Below the pieces are notes generated by a model that worked only from the letters and a program-made list of their open reading frames with translations, ran no database searches and was not told the DNA's origin. The translations under genes were made by a program, and so were the position numbers. A DNA stretch of 64,000 nucleotides, taken from assembly GCA_029532415.1 (NCBI GenBank), contig JAQOTA010000060.1, positions 372,001 to 436,000 of the forward strand. Direction: 5' to 3'. Within the stretch, counting starts at the first letter, position 1, and the number at the start of each line of letters is the position of its first letter. Of the stretch, positions 10,821-21,750 are shown in pieces. The DNA comes from Marasmius tenuissimus. Lineage: Eukaryota > Basidiomycota > Agaricomycetes > Agaricales > Marasmiaceae.

Positions 10821-12807
10821 TCAACCAAAGCTGAAAGAAAAGCCTCCAGGGTGCCTCCCTCCACCAAATCCGCCTCCGCCTCCACCGAAACCGCCTCCAC
10901 CGAAGCCTCCGCCTCCGCCATGGAACTGAGCAAAGAGGTTCGCTATGTCTGCTTGTGACATTCCGTGCATGCCAGGGCCAAAGTCACCATCATTCGTACC
11001 ATCCTCATCGTCGCCCATGTCGTAGCGTTCCCGACGAGCAGGATCGGAAAGGACAGCATTCGCCTCGACAACAAGCTTGAATTTCTCTTCGTCACCACCC
11101 TGTTCACTGGTCAGAGACTGTCCACGTTCGATGAAGTGATATATCTGACCTTGTCTGGATGGTGCTTCAAACTTTCCCTTCTATAGGCCTTCTTAATCTC
11201 TATTTCAGTGCAATCTCGCTGTAGGCCGAGAATCTTGTAGTAGTCCTTCGTTTTACTTCTCTTCAAGGCAGTCTCGGCCTTCTTAAGCTCGTTGCGCAAA
11301 GCGCGCACATCAGCATCACTCGTACTGCCATCCTTCTGAGCCTCGTTGATCGCGGCTTTGAAGTCGAACGTGGCCTTGTCAAAGTTGTCCAAAGCTAGGT
11401 GAATCCGTGCACGAGTCCGCAGGGCCTTGAAGGAATTTGATACAAGTTCGATGGAAGCGTCGGCATCAAGCAGCGCCTCGTCATACCGTGCGAGCTAGTG
11501 AGAATGATGAGGAACAAGGTGCCCACGAGAAAGCGATATACCAACCTTGACAAGCGTGGTTGCTCGATTGGACAGTAAAGTGGCACGGATGTTGCCACCT
11601 CTGCCCTCTTCCTCTTTACTTCCTATGGCCTGTTGAAGACACCGTCAGTGTCTAGACATACTGGGCGTTGATTCAGGCAGTACAGACCTCGAGAGCCTCT
11701 GAGTATTTGGTTACTGCCTCTTCTAATTTTGACATCTTGAACTCTTTGTTGCCCTCGTCCTTCAGCCTCTCGACCTCCTTCACTCGTTTCCTGAGTTTCT
11801 GCGCGGGTTCATATGACGGGTCAAGACGAAGCGCTTGGGCAACATGTTGAAGCGCCTGCGGTAGTTTTCCGTTAATAAAGAGAACAAGACCCCGGAGTGT
11901 GAGTGCCTCGGGAGAGTTGGGAGCCATTCGAACTGCGTCGTTCGCTGCAGTATTTGCGCCATCTATATTTCCTTTCGCAAGCTCCAGCTCGATCCTCCAT
12001 TGATTCCACTCTGATGGAATTTCCTCTCCTTCGCTCTCGATACTTTGGAAACATTTATCTAGCGCGAGTCGGGCCATGCCCCATTCTTTCTTAGTCCTGG
12101 CGTCTTCGAATCGGCTCAGATGGTTCTCTAGCTCGGTTATCTTCGATTTTAGCTGGAGAGCTGGTGCATTTTTGGGATCTAACTCCAATACGGTCTTCAA
12201 AGTCGATGCAGCTGGAGTCGCTGAACCCAACGCAAGCTGGCATCTTGCGAGTCGAAGAAGTGTTTTCGCTGAGGGTGAGGCAGATTGTAGAGCAGCAGCT
12301 TGCTGGCAATCATCTAATGCTGGACGGAACTTTTTTAGCGACATGTGAGCAGCTGCTCTGTTCGTTAAGAAAGCTGGCTCCGTCGGGTCCAATGCTGAAA
12401 GAAAGTGTTCAAGATTCAGTACATGACGAAAAGGCCGTAGTCAAGAGATTGAATACGCACCGATAGCCTTTGTATATAGTTCGATAGCTTCCTGGAACTT
12501 TCCTGCCTTGAAGGCAATATTTCCCTGCTCCTTGATCTTTTCTGCACGCTGCTTCACATCGCCGTCTTCCTCTGGCTCAGGTGCTGGCGTAGGTGAGGGG
12601 GAGGGTGGAGGTGGCGATCCTGAGGCATTGGAATTACTTGGTCCAGCTTCTGGTCCATCAGCCTGCGTCGATGTGCCGTTTCTGTCCAGTATTAGCGATA
12701 TGAAGAGGACAGACTTAATGGGAAGCCACTAAGCAATACATGCAGACTCACGGATTCTGATTCTTGGCCGGTGTAGATTTTTTGGACTTGTTCTTCTTGT
12801 TGCCCAT
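10821..12807 (-). CDS. TPR and J-domain co-chaperone (DNAJC7/TPR2 type)
   Basis: The start at 12807 gives [19 protein letters not shown], then after an intron a Pro-rich segment and the first TPR ([23 protein letters not shown]). Several more TPR helix pairs follow, including [35 protein letters not shown] and [20 protein letters not shown]-terminal J domain follows: [27 protein letters not shown] and, after an intron, [19 protein letters not shown]. The HPD triad that stimulates Hsp70 is intact. The tail is very Gly-rich ([13 protein letters not shown]) and ends FSFSFG. Human DNAJC7 has the same order and passes clients between Hsp70 and Hsp90, probably in the cytosol. At least five introns are needed to join the pieces. 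The domain call is firm; the role is by family. Confidence 0.92.
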
Positions 12808-13061
12808 TCTGTCGAGATCAAAGAGGGTAGTGGATCCCAGATGCTGGGTTACGCAAAAGAGGCGTCGGATGGCACGCGACAGTCGCACGCCAAAAAACGC
12901 AGATAGTGGTGTTGAAGATGTTTGGCATTGTTGTTCCCTCTCTACGGCCGAACTCGAGACTTGATTGTCACAACTCCGTACAATACTTCTAGTAAAATAC
13001 ATAGCAGAATGGTATTGTACATACATATCTGTGTCTGGAGAATGTGAAAAGAAGTCCCCAT

Positions 13062-16000
13062 TCAATTATTTTGAGTGTTATTCAAACCCAGCGTCTGTAA
13101 CAACAAATCATAGTCCTGCCTAAAAGAAGGCATTCCTTCGTCGGCCTGCTGAAGATGTGAAATGTTTGACTGCATGGCCGCCTGGCGCTGACCAAACTGC
13201 GAATACCATTGTTGTAGATGAGACGGCATTTGTGAGGAATCTGAAGGCGATGAGGACGAAGAGGGCCACATTGACTGTGTGTTAGGTGCGCTGCTTCTGA
13301 AACTCTGCGGGCCGGGAGGGCCTGACGTTGCTCCGTTCCCTCGCGCTCGCTGAGCAAGGAACTCGAGGAACCCAACATACAACTCGTCGTACTGTCTGGG
13401 ATCCTGCGGGGAATTGATATTGTTGCCGTCGGGGGGTATTGGAGAATTGGGCGGAAACATTGAGGGACCAGACATCGTCCACTGATTCGCCGCACCCTGA
13501 CCATTCGGTATTCTCGAAAGCCCAGGTGAGACCGAAGACGTAGCCGAGTTCTGCTCCCATGTCCATTGCGAGGGCGATATCCAAGACGCGGGGGGTTCTC
13601 CAGGCAAAGCCATACTCGATCCACTGAGGTATTCGACCAAAGGATTCACGAGCTTCTCGTTACTTTCCACGCGTTCACGTCCTGCGCTCTCTGCACCCAG
13701 CCCGGAATCTGAACTGAAGCCGTTGCCATTGACTTTGGCCAAGCTTCCAGACGCATCGCCTTCCGGCATTTGGTCCAGAAACCCGAAATCAAACGCCATA
13801 TCCGTGTCGACGTCCATACCAAGATCCAACCCCATCGAAGCCATGCTCAACCCACCAAAAACAGTTCCAGTCGTCCCTGCTCCAAACCCGAACGCCATGG
13901 AAGGGTCAAATCCAGCTTTGCCAGACACCGGGGTAGCTGTCCCACTACCCATATTCGGGTCGAGGTCAACGTTTGTCCCCGACGCCACCGCTCTAGGATA
14001 TTCAGAATGCGTAGTTCCATTCAGAGACGTCGTTTTGGAGTTGAGAACGTCCGACATCGAAACTGGGCCCTCCAACGACGCCGGATTGTCAATTGATACA
14101 CTCGGGCTTCGTGACGATATCCGTGTCTTCTTGCATTTCGCCTTCGCGCGCAAGACCTTGGTTTGGCCCCCAAACATCTCAAGCTCGCCCTCAATGTCAA
14201 GGTCGCCTTCTGGGTTACCTTTCTCGGTGAAGAGATTAGGATTGAAGACATGTTGGTTGATAGGCGGGGAGCTCGCCGACAGAGGGACCAAATATGGAGG
14301 GGAACCGACATCATCGCCGTTCGTCGACGTGGGTGATGCCGGGGAGAGAGATCCTGCTTGGTCCATGTACTGGGAATACGACCGCAGCGCTTTCTCATGC
14401 AGCTTCTTGAGCAGAATCTATAAGTGCAAATGAGCAATCAACGCGAGGTAGAAGCCGTTTGAACGTACAGATGCAACTTTTATCCGGTGTGATGCACTCG
14501 AACACTTTTCAAAGAGCTCAACGGCTAGGTTTAAATCAACAAGGGCGCTTGGTGCGACTGTAGAGTTTGGACGTCGTGTAACAACAGTTCCTACAACCAC
14601 CTACATCGGACGTGAGTGGACTTGCAGAGGAGGAAGAGTCTGAGCTCACAGCAGCACTGAATACATGGTACATCAGGAACCACACGCGTCCCGTTATCTG
14701 AGGACATCGGTCGTACATCTGTACACCTGCCTTGACCAGCATACTTGCTGCCCGATAGGCTGCCAAGAACGAGGGGGCGAAGGGCGAGAGAAGGGGATTC
14801 GAAGGGGAAGTGAGCATCGCATGAGCGAAAAAGCTTCGATGAAGATAGAGCATTGCTACGAAGGATTAGTCACATATCTTTCACACAAAAAGAGTTATAC
14901 TTACTAACAGTCCGATACTGCCCGCCATAAAAATCCCTCAGCGTTAGACTGCTACTACGGTACACATCCTCGCCATCTTCTTCAATGGTAACGTTAGGCT
15001 TGATTGGTAGCTGAAACTCCCGAACCTTTCGAGCGACGATTAATACACGAAGACACGCCCACTTGACTCTGGACCTACTTTACGATCCAACTCCAACACC
15101 GTCTCATAACTAGGCGCTTTCGCAGTCAACGTTGCGTCAATCACGGCCATGAAGCAGTCCCTCGAGAAGCGATATTTAGTATGCCAGACTTGAAGCCTCG
15201 TCATTATCCTTGTCCAGTAGAGAGGAAGTCGGCACTCACAACCATCGACAATCTCTTGCCTAATATCGTCCCCAGTGCCTTGGTCCTTGCCCTTCGAACC
15301 AGCGGGGTCCTCTTCCCTGGGGATTGTCTTTATCGTCGCCTCCTCATCTGTAGGAAGTTCGCAATCCACGAAGGAAAGATTCGCGGAGGGAGGTCGGCCC
15401 AATGCAAGACTCTGTGACGAACAGCTTAGCAAGAGCGGGGCAGCGATTTTCCAACATCTACTACACTTACGTGGCTGACATCTGCCGAGAATACCTCCCA
15501 CCACAAAGCCCTCCTTCGTTGCACCGTTCTCGGGTCCATATTCCATCTTGCAGGATCACGATCTGTAGCGTAGTACCTCCGTCAGAAACACGCAACAAGT
15601 TACGAGAAACTTCATCCTTACGCAAACCGGCGCCCTGTGCGACCTTCACGGCCAAACTCATCCCACACCAAGCGTGGTCTCGAGAATACTTCTTCCCGGT
15701 CATAGTGATGTAGGTCGACATCAAGCCCAGGGCGCAGACAGTCTCTTCCGCCGAGGATGATGTATAATGCGTAGACGGTGAACTCGATACCGACTCCCCC
15801 GATAGAATGAGTGCGCCCCTACCCAGTTTGAACCATTTCTCCGCTTCATGGGCATGCTGGGAAGAAGCGAGTGAAAGATCGAAGAAGGCACCCAGCGCAA
15901 AGATGAAGAATAACGTCGAAAGAAGGTGCGGGGAAGGCGGAGTTTCTGTAGCCTGGGATTCCTGGTACGCATACACTCTCCCGAGGATACCAAGATCTGG

Positions 16001-17252
16001 GAGGTTGGGAGGAAGCGTGATGTCTCCGAACAACTCCCATTTCGTCAACGGTCGGAAGAAGTACCCTGCATGGTCAAGATAGGACTGGGCTAGACGTCGA
16101 CCATCGGAGGAAGAGGGGAAACGAGAAAGTAAGGATTTCACTGAATGTGGAGCTTCCTGGCCATTCGATGGGGCGAGGAAACTCGGATTGGGTGAAACAT
16201 GAGCCGAAGTGGGAGGGCTTGAGAAACTACCCAGAGCTAAAGCGTATATCTCTGACGGCAGCGCGTCCGGCGATGACCGAGGGACGGAACTGGTTGTAGC
16301 TGTGGGTATGTAGGGTATGTCGGGGGACTTTTCTGTAGACGGGGACCTCTGGGGAACTACCGGGGATTCCTGGGTTGCAGAGGACGGCGAGAACGGTTGA
16401 GCAGAGTCCGAATCAGAGTCCGATAAATACTCTTCACCAGCCTTAACAACTCACTTATTCAGCTCGGAGGTCACAAAGATAAGAGATATGGAACCTACAA
16501 GCATGAGAGTTTCACTTCCTGCTGACCTGCCAAAGTACTTCAATTCGCCTTCCTCTCCCAACGTGAGTGTGCCGAGTGTATCTAGAGCCGACATGTCCGC
16601 TTGAGAGACCCTCGAGTGACCGCCCAAAGATGTATTGGTGTATTGCGGCGTGTAAGTCTCTCTTGGACTGGTGTCTTCTCTGACACTGTCTTCTCGTTCC
16701 TCTATCTCCTCTGAAGACGACCCAGGACCGGGTTTCGGCTTCCCCTCCGTCAAAATCTCTGCACCGAACTTGATCTTGAGGAGGTTGTCTGCCAGTAACG
16801 GGTGTTTCTCGGAAGATATGGCAGATTGCATTATTGCTAAACCGTCCTCGAGAGCACGTATCCGAGCAGACATTGCCGATATCTTCGAATGTAATTGATT
16901 CGTAGATGCTAGAATGAATCTTTAGCAGTTTGAGCATAATCGTTGGCAACCAACAAATGACGGAGGACGTGCCGGGTACCGACTCCTGCTTCCAATATCC
17001 CACAAGGGCATATACTCTCGCATCCTCTCCTAACGCACGAGCTACAGGGTACCTTCTTGTCGCAACGGAGCTTGAGTCGACGGCATTCTGCGCACGATAG
17101 TTCCCCTACATCAAATAATTGAGCAATTGGATATATGTGCTATGAGCGAACGCACCTTTGAGTCTCTTCTGCTCGATCTCCCGTATTTCCTCGGGCGACG
17201 TAGGTTTTTTCTCTCTTCTTTTCGAGATTGGCTTGTTCATGTCGGGGGGCAT
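13062..17252 (-). CDS. Zn(II)2Cys6 fungal-specific transcription factor
   Basis: The start at 17252 gives MPPDMNKPISKRREKKPTSP. After an intron comes the binuclear zinc cluster CAECRRLKLRCDKKVPCSSC followed by VRRGCESIC, with the standard C-x2-C-x6-C-x5-C-x2-C-x8-C spacing. A linker and short coiled coil (MSARIRALEDGLAIMQSAI) follow. The middle homology domain appears as GRRLAQSYLDHAGYFFRPLTKWELFGDI and AEKWFKLGRGALILSGES. The C-terminal 434 residues are low in complexity, rich in Ser, Pro, Gly and Gln (QQWYSQFGQRQAAM), and fit a disordered activation region. The gene is read through several introns (for example near 14.4, 14.6, 15.0, 15.2 and 15.5 kb). The target genes cannot be told from sequence. 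The next gene downstream on the same strand (the co-chaperone) starts 255 bp away. Confidence 0.9.
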
Positions 17253-19319
17253 TGAAGTGAGGGGACAGCAAGGCTATGGACTCGCTTCACCGCTTGTCGA
17301 TTGTTATGTGCTGTACCCGTTTCGAAAGGGTTTAGAACAACTTCCTCTGCTTCCAAACGTTATCGTACGAACAACGAACTCGTAGTGGGTCGTTGTTGGT
17401 AATGCGGGGTAGTGAGGAAACTAGGATTGTGACATAGCCGATGCAAATTTGTTTTCTTCGTCATGGTATTGGTCAATTCCTTGTACTCATCCGGACTTGG
17501 AAGGGCATGTGATCGATTTGCTGCCACTGCCCGGGCCCCAGCCAGTTAACAAGAGCTGCTGGCTATTACCCAACCCTGCTCAGTGATATGGAGAGCGGTA
17601 ATCCTTAGAATCATGTTCCCGTGGCCAAAGCTACACCAGTTGGCGGTAGTAGATCAAGAACTCGAATAGTAACGCGGCCCCGTGGTCGTACGGCGTGCCG
17701 ACCTTCGGCATGTGGCGGAGTGTCAAACTTTGACTTTGTAGCGACGAGGCCGAAATGGTGCCGGGTGGACAACTCCTATCTTCTCTCCTTGTTCCCTCAA
17801 CGTCAACCTCCACTTCACCTGTTCCCTCATCATGCCTGACATGAACTCGAACGAGGTATCTCGCTTTTTTTTCATGCTATTTTGGAAACCAAACACTGAT
17901 CTACGTTTACTCCAGCGATCCGAAGCGAGTTCCCTCAACACTGAGGAAGAAATTAAGCCATTCTCGTGGCGACAGAGAATCACCTTCTCTCGTTTACCTC
18001 TGTCTCGCCGGCGGCCAGCTGTGGGTTGCTACGGAAAAAATCTTCCCTACCACCAAGGCAGAAATTCTTACCCTACAAACTCTGGCAAACGGTGTATACC
18101 ATGCTTTAATTCTCCTGGTATCCTACCCCGCCGAATTCAGAACCATCTCACCTCCAGAACATGTGGGATTCGTGATGGTGTATTCCTGTTCAGCCTTGCA
18201 GGCTTGTATGTCATTGTCAGACTTTTATCTCAATTACTTTGCACTGATTTTCCATCTACTAGCCATGTACTCATTGACCAGCAAACCAGGAGTCCCCATA
18301 CTGGGCATCATCACCTCTGAAACCACAAAACAGGTTACACTTTTCACAGCTGCCTATATGCCATATCTTGCTGCTGCTGTGGGTTCCCTTTCTTGTTGTC
18401 TTATTGTCTTAAATGGCACACTGGCCAACGAAGGGTGCCAGTCCTTCACAAATTTCATACGCAGCTCGCGATTGAGCAAAGTACTTGTAAGTCTACCTAT
18501 CTGCTCATTAGTAAGCCCTTCTATTAGTTCCTAAACCCTAGGCTGACCTTGTTTCTGCAGATGTATATGTTAATCCAGCCCCTCCTCAGATTCCTCCTAC
18601 ACCTCACACTCCTGTTGAGGATACCATTCACCTCAACACTGCCGATTCAACACAACCTCCCAATGCACATCATTGCAACCACCGCGGATCAGAAGAAGGC
18701 TCTCCCGGACAATGATGTTTATATACTCATAGCTTCGGACTAGTCAACTATATCGACCTTTGTAAATAACTATAGCTCCTAGAACTGTTTACCTATATGT
18801 ATGTATCACCCCCCTTTAATTTGTCTATCTTTCTCTATTCACAGTACTAGTGTAGCTGTTGGCATCATCCTCATATTTTATACTTGAACCACAGTCAGAT
18901 AGCCGTCATGTTTAAAGTGGATAGGCCACTACAGTGTACTGTCCCGCTCCTCAATTCTCAAATTACATGACCTGGGAGTTCCGAGTTTCGGGTCACTTTG
19001 TGTTTTTGACAAACTTCTTGCCGACGCTCTTGGTGGGGGGTTTACCGTTTGACCAGTAATTAGGGAATTCAGAGTAGAAGTTGATTACCTTTGATGACAC
19101 ATTTCCGGGGTGATTGAGGAGTTTGATTTTGGCTAGAAAAGAATGTGCTTTAGAAGCAATTCACAATGGGTTGAAGGGATATAGCATCATGCATGTATTC
19201 CAGTCGTCCCGAGCACGAATCGACTGCCTGCCGGACGGCATTCCTCTCAGCACAGCACGACCCCCAGGCTCTAGCTTTCAATCGAACCACCACCACCACA
19301 ACGGTTGAACTGAGCAGGC
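17253..19319. other. Unassigned stretch with possible degraded gene (about 17832-18740)
   Basis: No gene could be modelled with confidence. On the plus strand a start at 17832 (MPDMNSNE) is followed by a plausible intron (donor gtatct, acceptor actccag near 17913), after which two overlapping frames stay open. One runs to 18320, the other from about 17930 to 18534. A last possible exon with a Pro-rich end lies at about 18560-18710. Neither frame matches a family I know; the second is hydrophobic. Base composition is more AT-rich than the neighbours, especially 18.7-18.9 kb. It may be a young gene, a pseudogene or an element remnant. Confidence 0.35.
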
Positions 19320-20039
19320 ATGTCTTCTGACCTCGAAATTCTCTCTTTGTCTCTCAAAAACGCGAAAAACCATTCGAAAGTCGCGTCCAGTTCTTCTAAA
19401 CCCTCCGTAAGTCCAATCGCGTAAACTCAACGCGTCGTCATTGAATTTCTCTAACTTCTGTCACAGAGAAAACGCAAATCAGACGCGGACCCTTTCGACT
19501 CATCTGAAGCTGAGAACGACCCCGCTCCTAAGGCCAAAAAGGCTAAGAAGGACAAGGATACTGCCGCCTCCGATGAAACAGACCTCTTCTCAATCTCCCT
19601 CCCCGGGGACTCCGAAGGCACAGTCGAGATATACGACTCTTGCGATGAGATCCGTCGCAAGATCAACGCACATCTGAAAAGCTCCATTACCAAAACTCAG
19701 TTTCTACGCGACATTGTTCGTGCCGCCTACCCCGATTCGCACACGTCCACCAATATCCAGTCGAAGCAGCTCTCTGACTTCTTGACAAAGAAAGGCGCTA
19801 CCGCTGGTAGTACCAGCAAGGTGTTCTATGCGGGTTACGTTTATTTCGAGAAGAAGAGGCTCAGTGAAGGGAAGGCAAAGTCGAAGCATCGTACCCAGAT
19901 GGAAGCAGAGTGGGGCAGACGTGGTGGGTTGCCGAGAGAGAGGGAGAGAGGATACTGGTGTGCACCAGGAATGGTCCCGGTCCAGGACAAGTTTGGGAAG
20001 ATCAACGTTGTGAACAATGGACGAGCTGCGCGAAGATGA
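19320..20039 (+). CDS. DUF7726-like protein, copy A
   Basis: Two exons, 19320-19406 and 19467-20039, give 219 residues. The first encodes MSSDLEILSLSLKNAKNHSK and the second starts with a basic patch (RKRKSDADPF) and KAKKAKKDKD, likely a nuclear localisation signal. The conserved core is VEIYDSCDEIRRKI ... FLRDIVRAAY ... IQSKQLSDFLTKKGATAG ... VFYAGYVYFEKKRLSEGKAKS. This pattern of a short helical DNA-binding-like fold followed by Y-x-Y-FEKKR resembles the fungal domain DUF7726, whose function is unknown. It has two paralogues in the window (20483-21315 and 28235-29006) that share the phase-0 intron just before the basic patch. Confidence 0.85.
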
Positions 20040-20482
20040 TCCTCTTTCTGTTTCATTACATCCTGGATGTCGCCCTTCTCCTTACTGGTCCTTCCTCAAT
20101 ACGTTCCCTCGATCGTTTGAACTGTGAATGAGTACTTTTTTTCTGCTTTCTCTGTCAGCTTATACACGAACCATTTCGTATAATTCCTTTCTATCTTTGC
20201 TAGTCGTATGTTACTTCCTCTACGCTACTGTCCTGTACTCAGTGTACTGTACCTGGCTGTACTGCCTTTTCCTTGGACTCCATGAACCGGCTTCAAATTT
20301 TGCTCGAGGCTTTTGGGAGACTTCTTCGCAGTTCTGTGCTGGACAGCCTTCGCTTAGGATGCTCGATGTGCGTCATCGTCGCGTCAAAAATTGAGTCAAA
20401 CCTGTCGTTGGCCCCCACGTGATCGCGAACTCTCTTGAACTCGAGCCTCCACCATCGCAGTATCAGGCTTGCTACCCACACG
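20040..20482. other. Intergenic between DUF7726 copies A and B
   Basis: A pyrimidine- and TA-rich 3' flank of copy A and the 5' flank of copy B. No gene, RNA or repeat was identified. Confidence 0.5.
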
Positions 20483-21315
20483 ATGTCGTATCGATTCACG
20501 CCCTCTGAGCTTCCAAACCCTTATTTATTGACTGCGCCAGAAAATATGGAGTATCTGGAAAAGAAAGAAGCTGAATTTCAAGCAGCCAAAGCTGCAGCCG
20601 CGAATAGCAAGTCCATCGGAACCTCCAAGAAATCTGGTACCTCTGTTAGTTTCACTCACTCAGTGTCGCCGTTCGATTATCTCACATATCGTTGAAGCGG
20701 AAACGAAAACAAAAGGAACCAGAACCTTCCCATGACTCTGACGCTGAGAATAAGCCAGTGAAGAAGAGTCGGAAGACGGCGAAAAAGGGCGGCAAAGACA
20801 CGGAGAAAGCAACTTCTACGACAAGTGCTAGTGCTTCCTCGTCATCTTCTAACCCCGTCGACTTATTCTCCATCGTCCTTGATGACGAAGAAGAGGGCCA
20901 AGTCGAAATTTACGACTCTTGTGATGAGATTCGTCGTAAAATCCTTGATCATCTTGACACGACCGGATGCACCAAGGCTGCGTTCCTTCGAGATATCGCT
21001 CGCGCTGGATATGGGCACGTCACCTCCCAGATCAAAATCCAGTCGAAGCAGCTCAACGATTTCTTGGAGAAGGACGGGGCTACTGCTGGAAGCACAAGCA
21101 GGGTGTTCTATGGGTCGTACGTTTATTTCGAGAAGAAGCGGTTGGCAGAAGGCCAGCCAAAATCGGATCATCGTCTGGACATGGAGGATGCTTGGGAGGG
21201 GCAAGGTGGATTGCCGCGAGAAAGACCACAGGCGTATATCATTGGGGCGGATAGCGTACTCGTTCAATCGGATGTTGGAAGGTTCATGAGCGTCCCGGGG
21301 CACTTCTATAACTGA
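20483..21315 (+). CDS. DUF7726-like protein, copy B
   Basis: Two exons, 20483-20644 and 20698-21315, give 259 residues. Exon 1 (MSYRFTPSELPNPYLLTAPE) differs fully from copy A and includes an Ala/Lys helix. Exon 2 starts with a basic run (RKRKQKEPEPSHDSD), then KKSRKTAKKGGKD and a Ser-rich linker. The core aligns with copy A residue by residue: VEIYDSCDEIRRKI, FLRDIARAGYG, KIQSKQLNDFLEKDGATAG, RVFYGSYVYFEKKRLAEG and GGLPRERPQ. The acceptor ttgaag at 20692-20697 is weak in pyrimidines but keeps phase 0, as in the paralogues. Probably nuclear; function unknown. Confidence 0.86.
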
Positions 21316-21750
21316 TTTCTTGGTGGCTCAAAGTTCGCGGTTTTTTGATTCCCTAATCGCGTCGTATCCTCGAATAATTGTACGCGTACATACCAGTTTC
21401 TTGTAATTCTCAGATCGTATTATCTTGTCGTCCACAAATAATCGTAGCTGTACATACTTTGTATTTCAATTTCTCGATTATAGGAGTATACCCCACAACG
21501 AACGGGAAGACGGATAAACATCCGCCTACAAGTGCTAGGCGCCCATCGCTGCTTGTCATTTGACGGCTATCTCACAGCTGGACCCGGACCACGACCTTCC
21601 TTCGAACGAGCTTCTCAATTCAGTCCCGCTCTCACCAGGATAATAATCTTCACTGAATAGTGAAGAATCTTTCACGTGTTTATCAACGACCATCCATAAC
21701 CAGGCACTCGACTTCAGCAGCTCCCACAAGCTCTCCTTCTCACCACCACC

